Positions 25,952 to 35,532 of a stretch of 47,632 nt of DNA are shown here, in pieces. The translations under genes were made by a program, and so were the position numbers. This DNA comes from Clostridiaceae bacterium (GTDB lineage: Bacteria > Bacillota > Clostridia > DSM-8532). Below the pieces are notes generated by a model. It was given only the letters and a program-made list of their open reading frames with translations, did not search any database and had not been told where the DNA came from. Where the stretch lies: positions 1 through 47,632 of the forward strand of contig JAAYMA010000016.1 of assembly GCA_012521615.1 (NCBI GenBank), given 5' to 3'. Within the stretch, counting starts at the first letter, position 1, and each line of letters starts with the position of its first letter.

Positions 25952-26524
25952 ATGTGGTTTTATGAGAAAAGGACTGAATACCCAATCAGAATTAAAAGAC
26001 CTGATCCAAGAATGGCAATGAATATCCTCACACAGTACGGGGGACCTAACGGCGAACTTGCCGCATCTTTAAGATATCTAAGTCAAAGATTTTCCATGCC
26101 AACAAAAGAAGCAAAAGCAGTTCTCAACGATATTGGTACTGAAGAACTGGCGCATTTGGAGATGATAGGCACAATGGTTCATCAGTTGATGGACGGTGTA
26201 ACACCTGAGGAATTAAAAAAACTTCATGTAGATTCACTCTACGCGGTACATGGTAAAGCTGTCTATCCTTCAGACTCCAATGGTGTACCCTTCACAGCAG
26301 CATATATAGAATCAATGCAGGACCCCATAGCCAATTTAAACGAGAACCTTGCAGCCGAAGAAAAAGCCAGGGCTACATATGATTATCTTCTCCGCCTTAC
26401 CGATGATCCGGATGTAATCGATCCGCTGAGATTTTTAAGAGAACGTGAAGTCGTTCACTATCAGCGTTTTGGTGAGGCACTCCGGATAGTGCAGGAAGAA
26501 ATGAGCCGGAAAAAGTTTTATTAA
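25952..26524 (+). CDS. cotJC: Spore coat manganese-catalase family protein CotJC
   Basis: Two ATGs are in frame; the second (25952) has the better distance from AAGGAGG and gives MWFYEKRTEYP, which matches the usual CotJC start. The 190-residue protein belongs to the ferritin-like manganese catalases. The carboxylate and His ligands are visible in GGPNGELAASLRYL, GTEELAHLEMIG, NLAAEEKARATYDYLL and REREVVHYQRFG. It probably detoxifies peroxide or oxidises substrates in the spore coat. It is the last gene of the operon; a terminator follows. Confidence 0.9.
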   Translation: MWFYEKRTEYPIRIKRPDPRMAMNILTQYGGPNGELAASLRYLSQRFSMPTKEAKAVLNDIGTEELAHLEMIGTMVHQLMDGVTPEELKKLHVDSLYAVHGKAVYPSDSNGVPFTAAYIESMQDPIANLNENLAAEEKARATYDYLLRLTDDPDVIDPLRFLREREVVHYQRFGEALRIVQEEMSRKKFY

Positions 26525-26573
26525 TATCGTAAAGACCATCCGTAATTCATATTCCCTAATATATAATAAACTT

Positions 26574-26605
26574 AGCTAAGGATTTATACTGCCTTAGCTT
26601 TTTTC
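26574..26605 (+). terminator. Terminator of the cotJABC operon
   Basis: AGCTAAGG (26574-26581) pairs with CCTTAGCT (26592-26599), followed by a T-tract. Confidence 0.85.
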
Positions 26606-26744
26606 TTTAATACTTTTATCCAACATTTCAGCTTCGGCTTAAATTATTGTCAACATCCGCTTTAATACCTGAAAATTTTATGCAAAACATTCTGTATAAA
26701 GTTTTCAAATAGTAGAAAAATATAATCGAATTCAGGTTAGGGAA

Positions 26745-27446
26745 GTGAATAGTTTGAATGAAGGCCTTGTTGTAGCAATAAGGGCGATCATCGGATTTTT
26801 TTCATTATTAATTTTCACAAGGGTAATTGGCAAGGAACAAATAAGTCAGCTCAATTTTTTCGATTATGTGTTAGGCATAACTATAGGCTCTATAGCCGCC
26901 ACCGTTACAACTGATTTATCCAGCCGGGCATGGCCACATTGGGTGGGACTTCTGGTATGGGCAGTGCTGGGCTATCTTATGGAGATTATTACTCTCAAAT
27001 CACGAAACGCTGCCAAGTACCTGGAGGGAGAGCCTGCTATTATCATAAAGGACGGCAAAATAATGGAAAAGGCACTCAAACAGGAGAAATACAGAGTTTC
27101 TGATATTCTGTCCTTGCTGAGAAACGAAGGAATCTTTGATATTAACGAAGTACGTTATGCAATAATTGAACCCAATGGCAGGCTGTCTGTTATGAAAAAA
27201 CCGGAATATCAGCCATTAACACCAAAGGATATGAACATACAGGTCGCTGATCAGAGCCTGAGTGCAGTAGTAATCTATGACGGCAGAGTTGTCGAGGAAA
27301 GCCTTTCGCTTATAAAACAGGACAAGACATGGCTCATGGAACAACTTAGCAAAAGAGGAATTAAAAAAATTTCCGAGGTATTTTTAGCCACAATTGATTC
27401 GTCTGGGAAATTTTATATAGACAAGTATGACGACCAGTCGTCTTAA
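26745..27446 (+). CDS. DUF421 (YetF/YdfR-type) membrane protein
   Basis: The 233-residue protein has three N-terminal transmembrane helices, with the family motif FTRVIGKEQISQLNFFDYVLGITIGSIAA. A cytoplasmic alpha/beta domain follows with LEGEPAIIIKDGKI, LLRNEGIFDINEVRYAIIEPNGRLSV and a repeated half (VVIYDGRVVEESL). Function is unknown; homologues occur in many spore-formers. The start is uncertain: GTG at 26745, or TTG at 26754, which is better placed after AGGGAAG. It overlaps the downstream DUF4363 frame by 20 nt. TGTATA about 55 nt upstream is reminiscent of a forespore sigma -35 element, but the -10 is poor. Confidence 0.8.
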   Translation: MNSLNEGLVVAIRAIIGFFSLLIFTRVIGKEQISQLNFFDYVLGITIGSIAATVTTDLSSRAWPHWVGLLVWAVLGYLMEIITLKSRNAAKYLEGEPAIIIKDGKIMEKALKQEKYRVSDILSLLRNEGIFDINEVRYAIIEPNGRLSVMKKPEYQPLTPKDMNIQVADQSLSAVVIYDGRVVEESLSLIKQDKTWLMEQLSKRGIKKISEVFLATIDSSGKFYIDKYDDQSS

Positions 27447-27846
27447 CTCTGGATTTATTCTGGTTTGGAGGGGATTAGATATCAAGAAGATCATTAAATT
27501 TTTATTGCCTGTATTGACTATAATAATATTTATTCTTGTTATGCAAAGTGGATCCTGGCTAAAAAAACCCATCGGCGACGAATATGATTTTTCGGAACTG
27601 GTCCATGATATTATTGAGAATGTTAATAACGGGCAGTGGGATAAAGTAAAAGAAAAATCAGATGACCTTGAAAATACGTGGAGAAGAATTTTAGTCAGGG
27701 TACAATTCAGTTCGGAAAGAGATGAAATAAATTTCATTAACACTGCGCTGTCAAGATTAAAAGGGGCAATAATGGCTGAAGACAAGACAAGCGCGCTGCT
27801 TGAACTAAATGAAGCCCTCAACCATTATAACCAGTTATCAAAATGA
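27427..27846 (+). CDS. DUF4363 family protein
   Basis: The open frame encodes 139 residues. One transmembrane helix (IIKFLLPVLTIIIFILVM) is followed by an extracytoplasmic helical domain rich in charged residues, which fits DUF4363; DUF421 and DUF4363 genes are often adjacent. The first ATG (27427) lies inside the DUF421 gene and has no ribosome binding site. A strong GGAGGGG (27468-27474) lies 6 nt before ATC at 27481, where family members would be expected to have the ATG of a start MKK. The true start may therefore be an ATC codon, or a start codon altered by mutation or sequencing. Function is unknown. Confidence 0.65.
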   Translation: MTTSRLNSGFILVWRGLDIKKIIKFLLPVLTIIIFILVMQSGSWLKKPIGDEYDFSELVHDIIENVNNGQWDKVKEKSDDLENTWRRILVRVQFSSERDEINFINTALSRLKGAIMAEDKTSALLELNEALNHYNQLSK

Positions 27847-27852
27847 TTTTAT

Positions 27853-29202
27853 TTAATAAGACAAGTCCTTTCCATTGGTAGCTATTACTTTCTTGTACCA
27901 ATGCCCGGAATCCTTTATAATACGTTCCTGGCTTTCATAATCGATATAAACCAGGCCAAATCTCTTTTCATATCCTTGAGCCCATTCCAGATTATCCATA
28001 ATGGACCATACGAAGTAGCCTTCTACCTTAACCCCTTCACTGACAGCCCTACCAAGCTGCTTTATATATCTTGACAGAAAATCTATCCTTCCCGGATCAT
28101 GAACTTTTCCATCTTCCATCACCCAGTCTTTAAGGGCAACACCGTTCTCTGTAACGATAATCGGTTTTTTATATCTTTCATAAAAGAATTTCGGTCCCCA
28201 ATACAGAGCTTCAGGAGTCACTGGCCAATTCATATCTGTCTTGGGTGAACCGACAGGAGCCTTTCCTACCACTATTTCACCGTCTATTTCTTCAACAGGG
28301 ATGCCATGATAAATATTGCAGCCAAAAAAGTCCAGGGGGTATGAGATAATTTGCATGTCATCTTCACTTATTTCCGGCATATATTTTTCATATTTCTTAA
28401 CACCGTCTTCCGGATACTTTCCAAAGAAGACAGGATCCATCCACCATGCATCAGTCCATAGAGAATCATCATTTTTTTCAAACATAAGTTTTTTTGCAAA
28501 TTCGATTTCTTTGCTTGTCCCGTTTTTTGGATAGAACGTGGTTCCAACAGGAGCATACCCCACTTTTGCCTTACTGTCCACATCCTTAATGGCTCTTGCT
28601 GCAAGACCATGGGCCAGAAGCGAGTTATGCATTGCCTGAAGCACGGCTCTCATAGGCAGCTTAAGCGCAGGAGCGTGACTGCCGTCCTGATGACCCAGTA
28701 TGATAAAGCACTGAGGCTCATTGATGGTTATCCAGTATTTAATTCTATCCACGAAACGCTCAGCTACAAGATTTGCATATTCTTCAAACCATTTAGGGCT
28801 GTCAGGATTTAGCCATCCTCCTTTAAGAAACAGTTCCCAGGGATAATCCCAGTGAAAAAGGGTAACAAAAGGCTCAATGTTATTTTCAAGCAGACTCTCT
28901 ATTAATCGGTCATAGAAATCAAGACCTTTTTGATTAATCCTTCCCGTACCCTCCGGAAATATTCTCGGCCAGGATAATGAAAGCCTGTATGCTTTAAGGC
29001 CGATCTCCCTCATTATTTGTACGTCTTTTTCATACCTGTTGTAATGGTCGCATGCAATGTTTCCGGTTTGACCTTCATAAACAAAATCAGTTTCATTGGA
29101 AACCACATCCCAGACCGACAACCCTTTGCCATCCTCTTTCCAGGCACCTTCAATCTGATATGATGCTGCAGCAGCACCCCAGTAAAAATTTTTTGGAAAC
29201 AT
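27853..29202 (-). CDS. Glycoside hydrolase family 1 beta-glucosidase
   Basis: A 449-residue cytoplasmic TIM-barrel enzyme. The N-terminal signature FYWGAAAASYQIEGAW, the acid/base Glu162 in TINEPQ and the nucleophile Glu352 in IVTENG are all present. So are the subsite residues HWDYPWEL and the C-terminal YFVWSIMDNLEWAQGY. It hydrolyses beta-glucosides such as cellobiose or short beta-oligosaccharides, with possible beta-galactosidase or fucosidase side activity. Length is normal for the family. It converges on the DUF4363 gene with 6 bp between. Its 5' region holds overlapping hairpins (29310-29356). Confidence 0.92.
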   Translation of the reverse strand: MFPKNFYWGAAAASYQIEGAWKEDGKGLSVWDVVSNETDFVYEGQTGNIACDHYNRYEKDVQIMREIGLKAYRLSLSWPRIFPEGTGRINQKGLDFYDRLIESLLENNIEPFVTLFHWDYPWELFLKGGWLNPDSPKWFEEYANLVAERFVDRIKYWITINEPQCFIILGHQDGSHAPALKLPMRAVLQAMHNSLLAHGLAARAIKDVDSKAKVGYAPVGTTFYPKNGTSKEIEFAKKLMFEKNDDSLWTDAWWMDPVFFGKYPEDGVKKYEKYMPEISEDDMQIISYPLDFFGCNIYHGIPVEEIDGEIVVGKAPVGSPKTDMNWPVTPEALYWGPKFFYERYKKPIIVTENGVALKDWVMEDGKVHDPGRIDFLSRYIKQLGRAVSEGVKVEGYFVWSIMDNLEWAQGYEKRFGLVYIDYESQERIIKDSGHWYKKVIATNGKDLSY

Positions 29203-29309
29203 CAGCTGTTACCCCCTATTCAAAAATATGTGGCTTACCAGTAATTTACTATACAAACCTTTTTTTTTCAATAGTATTCCCCCATATATATTTTTGCATA
29301 GAATAATCC

Positions 29310-29356
29310 CGGCACCTTTTGCATAAAAAGGTTCTATAATTAATGTCGGGGTGCCG
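29310..29356 (-). promoter_or_regulatory. Overlapping alternative hairpins upstream of the GH1 gene
   Basis: Two stems share bases: CGGCACC (29310-29316) with GGTGCCG (29350-29356), and ACCTTTT with AAAAGGT (both within 29314-29332). They cannot form together. They lie about 110-150 nt upstream of the GH1 start. They may be a leader control element, or simply the terminator-like debris of a former gene; a 73-codon minus-strand frame (29209-29430) covers the same region without a ribosome binding site. Confidence 0.35.
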
Positions 29357-29439
29357 AAGAAAAATTTGCGTTTGAATTCAGAAACGTTGAAAGATTTCAA
29401 AACCGGATCCTCCATGCTGTAGCTTAACATTGCTCATTA

Positions 29440-29478
29440 AAATGAAACTGGCAGACAATCTTAATGATTATCTGCCAG
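29440..29478 (-). terminator. Terminator of eno
   Basis: CTGGCAGA (29448-29455) and TCTGCCAG (29471-29478) form a stem extended by four further pairs across one mismatch. On the minus strand it is followed by TTTCATTTT. It lies about 80 bp after the enolase stop codon. Confidence 0.75.
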
Positions 29479-29558
29479 AAATAAATTTCAATTTTATTTT
29501 ACTTGTTCCACCCCAACAATTGACGCATAACTTTTTAAACTATATTCTTTTAGTCTGA

Positions 29559-30920
<1,362 letters not shown>

Positions 30921-30924
30921 TTAT

Positions 30925-30953
30925 AGAATACATTAAGTGTTTTAAAAAGTAAA
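30925..30953 (-). promoter_or_regulatory. Probable eno promoter
   Basis: TTTACT (30953-30948), a 17-nt spacer and TATTCT (30930-30925) on the minus strand. An overlapping TATAAT shifted by 5 nt is an alternative -10. Confidence 0.45.
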
Positions 30954-30996
30954 GAAGCTGTTTACCGTTAAGTATTCTTGACATAAAAACCTCGCT

Positions 30997-31605
30997 CTAT
31001 ACTTTAAGTATTGGAGATACCTTTTTATATGTAATAAAAGTTAAGAGTGAAATTATAACCACCTTTATAGCATTGAAAGGGATTACTCCAAACAAAATGA
31101 GTGTTTTCAAATCAATAATACCACTGTTTTTCTGAGCGCTTGTCTGTACAATGCTTTGCAGTGATTTATCGAAAGTAGTGCCGAACTGTTCTGCAAAAAT
31201 CTTAACATATAGCGGAATAAGAACCAAGTAGTTCATAAAGGCAGCGACAACCACCATACTGATTGAACCTGCAATCAACCCGATTATTGCTGTTTTTATA
31301 TTCTTGTTTCTACTATAAATTATAGCAGCGGGAACAACGTAGGCACAACCGACTATAAAGTTTGCCAGTTCACCAATACCGCCGGTTATTGTAAATGCTA
31401 CATGTACCAGATTTTTGACAAGTTCGATTAGAACACCTGCCAGGGGCCCCAGTGCAAAAGCTCCAAGCATAACAATAAGTTCACTTAAATCAAGCTTCAG
31501 AAATGGCGGCATAAAAGGGATTGGTGTTTCGATAAACATTATGACTGTCGCTAAGGCAGAAAGAATTGCAACCTTTGCAATATACCTGGTCTTTGTGTTT
31601 TCCAT
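30997..31605 (-). CDS. ribU: Riboflavin transporter RibU (ECF transporter S component)
   Basis: A 202-residue membrane protein with about six helices. It has the RibU-type segment KLDLSELIVMLGAFALGPLAGVLIELVKNLVH, where the substrate-binding residues of the family lie. As an S component it would bind riboflavin and use the shared EcfAA'T energising module, which is not in this window. The assignment is supported independently by the FMN riboswitch and its terminator immediately upstream. The start is the ATG at 31605, preceded by TTGGAGGGAG. Confidence 0.9.
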   Translation of the reverse strand: MENTKTRYIAKVAILSALATVIMFIETPIPFMPPFLKLDLSELIVMLGAFALGPLAGVLIELVKNLVHVAFTITGGIGELANFIVGCAYVVPAAIIYSRNKNIKTAIIGLIAGSISMVVVAAFMNYLVLIPLYVKIFAEQFGTTFDKSLQSIVQTSAQKNSGIIDLKTLILFGVIPFNAIKVVIISLLTFITYKKVSPILKV

Positions 31606-31655
31606 AAAATACTCCCTCCAAAATATGATTTCTTGTTTTCGGAGATTTTATAGAA

Positions 31656-31688
31656 TAAAAAATCCCCGAAGCATAAAATTCTTCAGGG
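31656..31688 (-). terminator. Riboswitch expression-platform terminator of ribU
   Basis: On the minus strand CCCTGAAG and CTTCGGGG form a stem followed by ATTTTTT. It lies between the FMN aptamer and the ribU start, as expected for control by premature termination when FMN is abundant. Confidence 0.85.
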
Positions 31689-31711
31689 AAATGGACACAA
31701 AAAAAGCACTA

Positions 31712-31831
31712 TCTTCTCCCATCCAGACTATACTGTCGGCTCCGGAATCTCACCGGATCAGCTAAAAAGCTCGCGGGCTAATGGCAAAAGCCACATCACC
31801 GCCGGTCGGGAATTTCACCCTGCCCTGAAGA
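31712..31831 (-). ncRNA. FMN riboswitch (RFN element)
   Basis: The conserved RFN blocks are all present in order on the minus strand: TTCAGGGCAGGGTGAAATTC, CCCGACCGGCGGT, then AGCCCGCGAGC, GATCCGGTGAGATTCCGGAG, CCGACAGT and GTCTGGATGGGAGAAGA. The aptamer binds FMN. The downstream terminator and ribU show that it shuts off riboflavin uptake when FMN is plentiful. Confidence 0.97.
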
Positions 31832-31994
31832 TTTTTACAATATTAAATTTTAACTTAATTATAGGTACATCTGCTGCTGTTGTCAATATCCATAATATGT
31901 TATAAACGACCCGAAAATGCCTGAAATTTATCTGTGATATTTTTTCTGTGTCGCATTGAGTTTTAAGTCCTTCGGGCCGGGGAAATGAAAAAAC

Positions 31995-32010
31995 AAAAGC
32001 TTTAGCTTTT
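31995..32010 (-). terminator. Short candidate terminator after the aldo/keto reductase gene
   Basis: AAAAGCT and AGCTTTT form a small stem directly after the stop codon, followed on the minus strand by GTTTTTTC. The stem is weak, so its efficiency is uncertain. Confidence 0.45.
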
Positions 32011-32958
32011 TCAATAGATTTTCAGAGCAAAAGCAGGGCAAACACTTGAACAATACCCGCAAAGCACACATTTTTCAGTGTTAATTTCTATTTCTTCGTC
32101 CAGTGAAATAGCCCCCTGCTTACACCTCTGGACACAGGCTCCGCACTTTTCACACCAGAAATCAACATGCAGCGATTTTCTGTTTTGAGGATTATAACCT
32201 GTCACTTTGTTAAGACCGTTTTCAAGATCATTAAAAAGCTCCACATTCATCCGCACTTCTTCAATACTTTGCATTCCTATTGCAATGGAGTGAATAAATG
32301 GAATGGATGTAACAAACTCGAGGCATTCCCTGAAAGAATGAAGTAAGTTTCCTCCGCCAAACGGCTTCATTCCATAAATACCTTTGCCTGCACGGCTGGC
32401 ATCTTTTATGGCATCGAGCATCTCGTCCATTGTTCCGTCGCATATACCAAGACCTGCTTTGTTTGTAATAGGATGGATTACATCTATTTCTAAAATTTTA
32501 GCGGCTGCTCTTACTGCAGCAATGTGATGAGTGGAAATACCGACGGCACCAATAATCCCCTGTTCTTTCAGATCAAGATAGTATTCGAAAGCTTCCCAGT
32601 GGCCTCTGATAGTATTTTCGCTTTCCTGTTCATGCATAAGCCACATGTCTATTTTATCAAGTTTAAGCTCAGTAAGAGCCCTGTCTACAGTTTTTTTTGC
32701 TCCTTCCTTGTCATAGGCGTATGATTTTGATGCAATTACCGGTCGTATCCCTGTTATATCAATGGCTCTTCGTATGTGTTTATATGTGTCATATAAATCA
32801 GCTGTATCAATGAAGTTTACACCTTGTTTCAGAGCCTCTGCAATAACTTCTCCGCCTTCCTCGACACTTAAGTTTTTTTGAAGCGGGCCTATGACCAGAC
32901 CTCCAAAGCACAATCTTGAAACTTTTAATCCTGTACTGCCTAACTCAATATATTCCAA
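32011..32958 (-). CDS. Aldo/keto reductase with C-terminal 2[4Fe-4S] ferredoxin domain
   Basis: The start chosen is a TTG at 32958, 7 nt after GAGGGG; a GTG 15 nt upstream is the alternative. The protein is about 315 residues. It has an aldo/keto reductase barrel opening [20 protein letters not shown] with [11 protein letters not shown], then [11 protein letters not shown]. The C-terminus has two CxxCxxCxxxC clusters, [11 protein letters not shown] and [12 protein letters not shown], that bind two [4Fe-4S] centres. Such fusions are common in anaerobes and may couple aldehyde or ketone reduction to ferredoxin-type electron carriers. The substrate is unknown. It is probably monocistronic. Confidence 0.85.
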   Translation of the reverse strand: MEYIELGSTGLKVSRLCFGGLVIGPLQKNLSVEEGGEVIAEALKQGVNFIDTADLYDTYKHIRRAIDITGIRPVIASKSYAYDKEGAKKTVDRALTELKLDKIDMWLMHEQESENTIRGHWEAFEYYLDLKEQGIIGAVGISTHHIAAVRAAAKILEIDVIHPITNKAGLGICDGTMDEMLDAIKDASRAGKGIYGMKPFGGGNLLHSFRECLEFVTSIPFIHSIAIGMQSIEEVRMNVELFNDLENGLNKVTGYNPQNRKSLHVDFWCEKCGACVQRCKQGAISLDEEIEINTEKCVLCGYCSSVCPAFALKIY

Positions 32959-33089
32959 TATGTTTCCCCTCACTGATAAAAATTTATTTTAATTTTTAAA
33001 TTTAATAAAAAAGAGAGAGCTAATAAAACCGGTATATAATTATTCAAATGTATTTTTTCTGCATTTCTCAGCAAAATTTATAGCAGCAA

Positions 33090-33113
33090 TAAAGCCCGAG
33101 TATTCCGGGCTTC
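33090..33113 (-). terminator. Candidate terminator after ireB
   Basis: AAGCCCG (33092-33098) and CGGGCTT (33106-33112) form a 7-bp stem. The T-rich tail is short on both strands, so this is a weak or bidirectional terminator between the ireB gene and the aldo/keto reductase region. Confidence 0.5.
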
Positions 33114-33158
33114 TTAAGTAAAAATTTAATTAATATTTTGACAATATGAGTATAAAAG

Positions 33159-33401
33159 TTATTTTATATAATACCTTACAAGTTCTTCAATAATCTCATC
33201 ACGTTCAAGTCTTCTTATGAGACTTCTGGCATTTTTATGGCTGGTGATATAGGTTGGGTCCCCTGACATGATATACCCTACCAACTGACTTATTGGATTA
33301 TAACCTTTTTCAGTAAGTGCTTCATAAACCTTCAGAATAACTTCACGGGTTTGATTAGTATTTTCGTTATTAAAATCAAACTTCATAGTTCCGGAATTCA
33401 T
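33159..33401 (-). CDS. ireB: IreB family regulatory phosphoprotein (UPF0297)
   Basis: The start is taken at the ATG at 33401 ([12 protein letters not shown]), which fits the family N-terminus; the longer frame from 33431 has no better site. The protein is about 80 residues. It has the near-invariant core [49 protein letters not shown]. In Enterococcus faecalis IreB is phosphorylated on N-terminal threonines by the kinase IreK and influences cephalosporin tolerance. Threonines are present in the corresponding part here. The gene is usually followed by ruvX and DUF1292 in Firmicutes; those are not next to it here. Confidence 0.9.
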   Translation of the reverse strand: MNSGTMKFDFNNENTNQTREVILKVYEALTEKGYNPISQLVGYIMSGDPTYITSHKNARSLIRRLERDEIIEELVRYYIK

Positions 33402-33550
33402 CACGTCTTCACCCGCCTCTCTACCTGACATATCAGGATTTATACCAATCCCAATGCCTTCAGATTTCCAAAATCAATTATCACTATATTAATACATACA
33501 ACATTATAAATCAAGTTATAACATAAACTTTGATTTCCAATTACACATAA

Positions 33551-34858
33551 CTATAATGCCACTGCCCTCACTCTTCCGTTTTCAATATTATCCAATCTGA
33601 CATTTATTATTTCTCCCACATTCTCACTGTCAAACTCGACAATTACAGGGATATAGTTAGGTGTGTGACCTTCCAGGTCATTACAGCCCTCAGCAACCGG
33701 CTGCTCCAGCAAAACCGGCATCTCGCGTCCTATGAACTTTGTCATGACATCCTTTTGCATTGCTTCGGCCAGATTTATCATAACTCTGCTTCTTTCCTCC
33801 TTTATTTTACCATCTACCTGATGTGGATATCTGGCTGCAGGAGTACCTTTTCTGGGCGAATATTTAAATACATGCATTCTTAAAAAGCCCATTTCCTTAC
33901 AGAATTCATATGACTGTTGAAACTCCTCATCTGTCTCGCCGGGAAAGCCCACCATAACGTCGGTGGTAATTGTTACATCCTCAACCTTTTCTTTAAGCAT
34001 ATTGACAATATTTCTGTAATCCTGAGTTGTATATCTCCGGTTCATCCTTTTTAAAGTACTGTCACAACCGCTCTGTAGGGATATATGAAAATGAGGACAT
34101 AATTTGGGCAGATTTTTAATATGGTCTATAAAATCAGAGGTCAGAAACATGGGCTCAAGTGAACCCAGGCGAATTCTTTCGATTCCTTCAACATTATGCA
34201 GCTCTTCTATAAGCTGAGCCAGACCCACACCTTCTTTCTTTCCGTAAGATGTCAGGTGTATGCCGGTTAATACTACCTCCCCAAATCCCCTTGCTACCAA
34301 ATTTTTTGCTTCCCTCAGAACGTCGTCCATTTTTCTGCTTCTTACAGGTCCTCTGGCATATGGAATTATGCAGTAGGAACAAAACTGGTCGCAGCCATCC
34401 TGCACTTTTATAAATGCTCTGGTATGATCTTCATAGGTTTCAATCGGAAGTTCTTCAAATTCACAAAGTGCTCGTCTTTCATGAACATATTTTTGCTGTT
34501 TTGCTGAAACCTTATTCTTTTCTACAAGCTCAACAATGTTGTGCTTTAAATTATTTCCGACCACCAGATTTACACCCTCGATTTTTGCGGCTTCATCAGG
34601 TGAAACCTGAGCAAAACAGCCAACTGCTGCAATAACTGCATTGGGGTTTAGTTTATGAGCCTTCCGCAGCATTTGTCTGGATTTTCTGTCGCCCGTATTG
34701 GTCACTGTACAAGTATTAACTATATAAACGTCAGCATATTCGTTTTCGCTTACAATTTCATAACCTGCATCCCTGAAAAGCTTTTTCATTCCTTCAGTTT
34801 CAGCCGTATTTACTTTACAACCCAGTGTAATAAACGCAACTTTTTTTGTATTCTCCAT
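33551..34858 (-). CDS. mtaB: tRNA t6A37 methylthiotransferase MtaB
   Basis: The start is the ATG at 34858, after GAAGTGAGG; a GTG three codons upstream is possible. The protein of about 435 residues is a radical SAM methylthiotransferase that converts t6A37 to ms2t6A in tRNAs reading ANN codons. The N-terminal MTTase domain has the cluster cysteines in TLGCKVN, NTCTVTN and VGCFAQ. The radical SAM motif is CDQFCSYCIIPYARG. A C-terminal TRAM domain binds the tRNA. It is 150 bp upstream of ireB on the same strand and divergent from the HPr-like gene. Confidence 0.93.
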   Translation of the reverse strand: MENTKKVAFITLGCKVNTAETEGMKKLFRDAGYEIVSENEYADVYIVNTCTVTNTGDRKSRQMLRKAHKLNPNAVIAAVGCFAQVSPDEAAKIEGVNLVVGNNLKHNIVELVEKNKVSAKQQKYVHERRALCEFEELPIETYEDHTRAFIKVQDGCDQFCSYCIIPYARGPVRSRKMDDVLREAKNLVARGFGEVVLTGIHLTSYGKKEGVGLAQLIEELHNVEGIERIRLGSLEPMFLTSDFIDHIKNLPKLCPHFHISLQSGCDSTLKRMNRRYTTQDYRNIVNMLKEKVEDVTITTDVMVGFPGETDEEFQQSYEFCKEMGFLRMHVFKYSPRKGTPAARYPHQVDGKIKEERSRVMINLAEAMQKDVMTKFIGREMPVLLEQPVAEGCNDLEGHTPNYIPVIVEFDSENVGEIINVRLDNIENGRVRAVAL

Positions 34859-34915
34859 TAGCCTCACTTCCCAAAAGTCACAATAATTACAGTTAAACTC
34901 TTTGCACTTTGCTTA

Positions 34916-34968
34916 TTGACTACGGATTATTATGGTAATAGACTATTAGTAATACTGATGTTTACTAA
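34916..34968 (+). promoter_or_regulatory. Promoter of the HPr-like gene with overlapping palindromes
   Basis: TTGACT (34916-34921), a 17-nt spacer and TAGACT (34939-34944) form a likely promoter. The -10 lies within the palindrome TAATAG-A-CTATTA (34936-34948). A second inverted repeat, TTAGTAA (34946-34952) and TTACTAA (34962-34968), covers the expected transcription start. Either could be an operator. Confidence 0.5.
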
Positions 34969-34995
34969 CAATCCGAAAGGCGGTGCAATATAACT

Positions 34996-35226
34996 GTGAA
35001 AACATTTAATATTTTACTCAAATCTATCAACGATGTGAAGGATTTTGTAAATATTGTCAATAAGTATGATTTCGATGTTGATCTTACATCTGGAAGATAC
35101 ATTGTGGATGCAAAATCCATCATGGGTATTTTCAGCCTCGACCTTTCCAAGCCTATCAAGGTAGAAGTCCATAGTGACAGTGCTGATGATTTCATCAATG
35201 AAATCAAATCTTTCATCGTTGATTAA
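34996..35226 (+). CDS. HPr-like protein lacking the active-site histidine (Crh-like)
   Basis: A 76-residue protein with a GTG start preceded by AAAGGCGGTG. It has the HPr fold pattern: VNKYDFDVDLTSGRYIVDAKSIMGIFSLDLS aligns with the KYDADVNL...KSIMGVMSL region of HPr. The regulatory Ser46 equivalent is kept (the Ser in KSIMG). The His15 segment (GIHARPAT in HPr) is replaced by SINDVKDF, so phosphotransfer from enzyme I should be impossible. This is the logic of Bacillus Crh, which acts only through Ser46 phosphorylation and CcpA. A regulatory rather than transport role is therefore likely. A terminator follows. Confidence 0.8.
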   Translation: MKTFNILLKSINDVKDFVNIVNKYDFDVDLTSGRYIVDAKSIMGIFSLDLSKPIKVEVHSDSADDFINEIKSFIVD

Positions 35227-35232
35227 AATCCA

Positions 35233-35275
35233 AATAGTAATACTAAGCTCACCTGGGGTGGGCTTTATTACTATT
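35233..35275 (+). terminator. Terminator of the HPr-like gene
   Basis: A long stem: outer arms AATAGTAAT (35233-35241) and ATTACTATT (35267-35275), with inner arms AAGCTCACC and GGTGGGCTT. It begins 6 nt after the stop codon. A typical U-tract is lacking because the T-rich part is inside the stem. Confidence 0.65.
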
Positions 35276-35532
35276 GCGCTATAAAACTTGTGTATTAATT
35301 ATACACTATATAAATATTAAAATACTCAGTCAAACTCACAAATAACTTTAAGGTATTTATAAAAATTTTCAATTACTGTTTTAAAAGATATACAATTTTT
35401 GAAATATGTTCAACATTGGATATTATAGCAGGAACATTTTCACAATATTAATGTATCAGTCAGATGTCTTCAGAAAATGCATTAAGCCTCTGCAAAATAC
35501 TATATAAAATCGCTGTCTTTTGTCTTTCGATT

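Noticed and set aside
26660-26740. Forespore sigma promoter before the DUF421 gene
   Set aside because: TGTATA could be a -35 element, but no convincing -10 lies at the right distance.
29209-29430. A 73-codon minus-strand reading frame upstream of GH1
   Set aside because: No ribosome binding site, no recognisable family and overlap with the hairpin region; it is likely chance coding, although a short remnant cannot be excluded.
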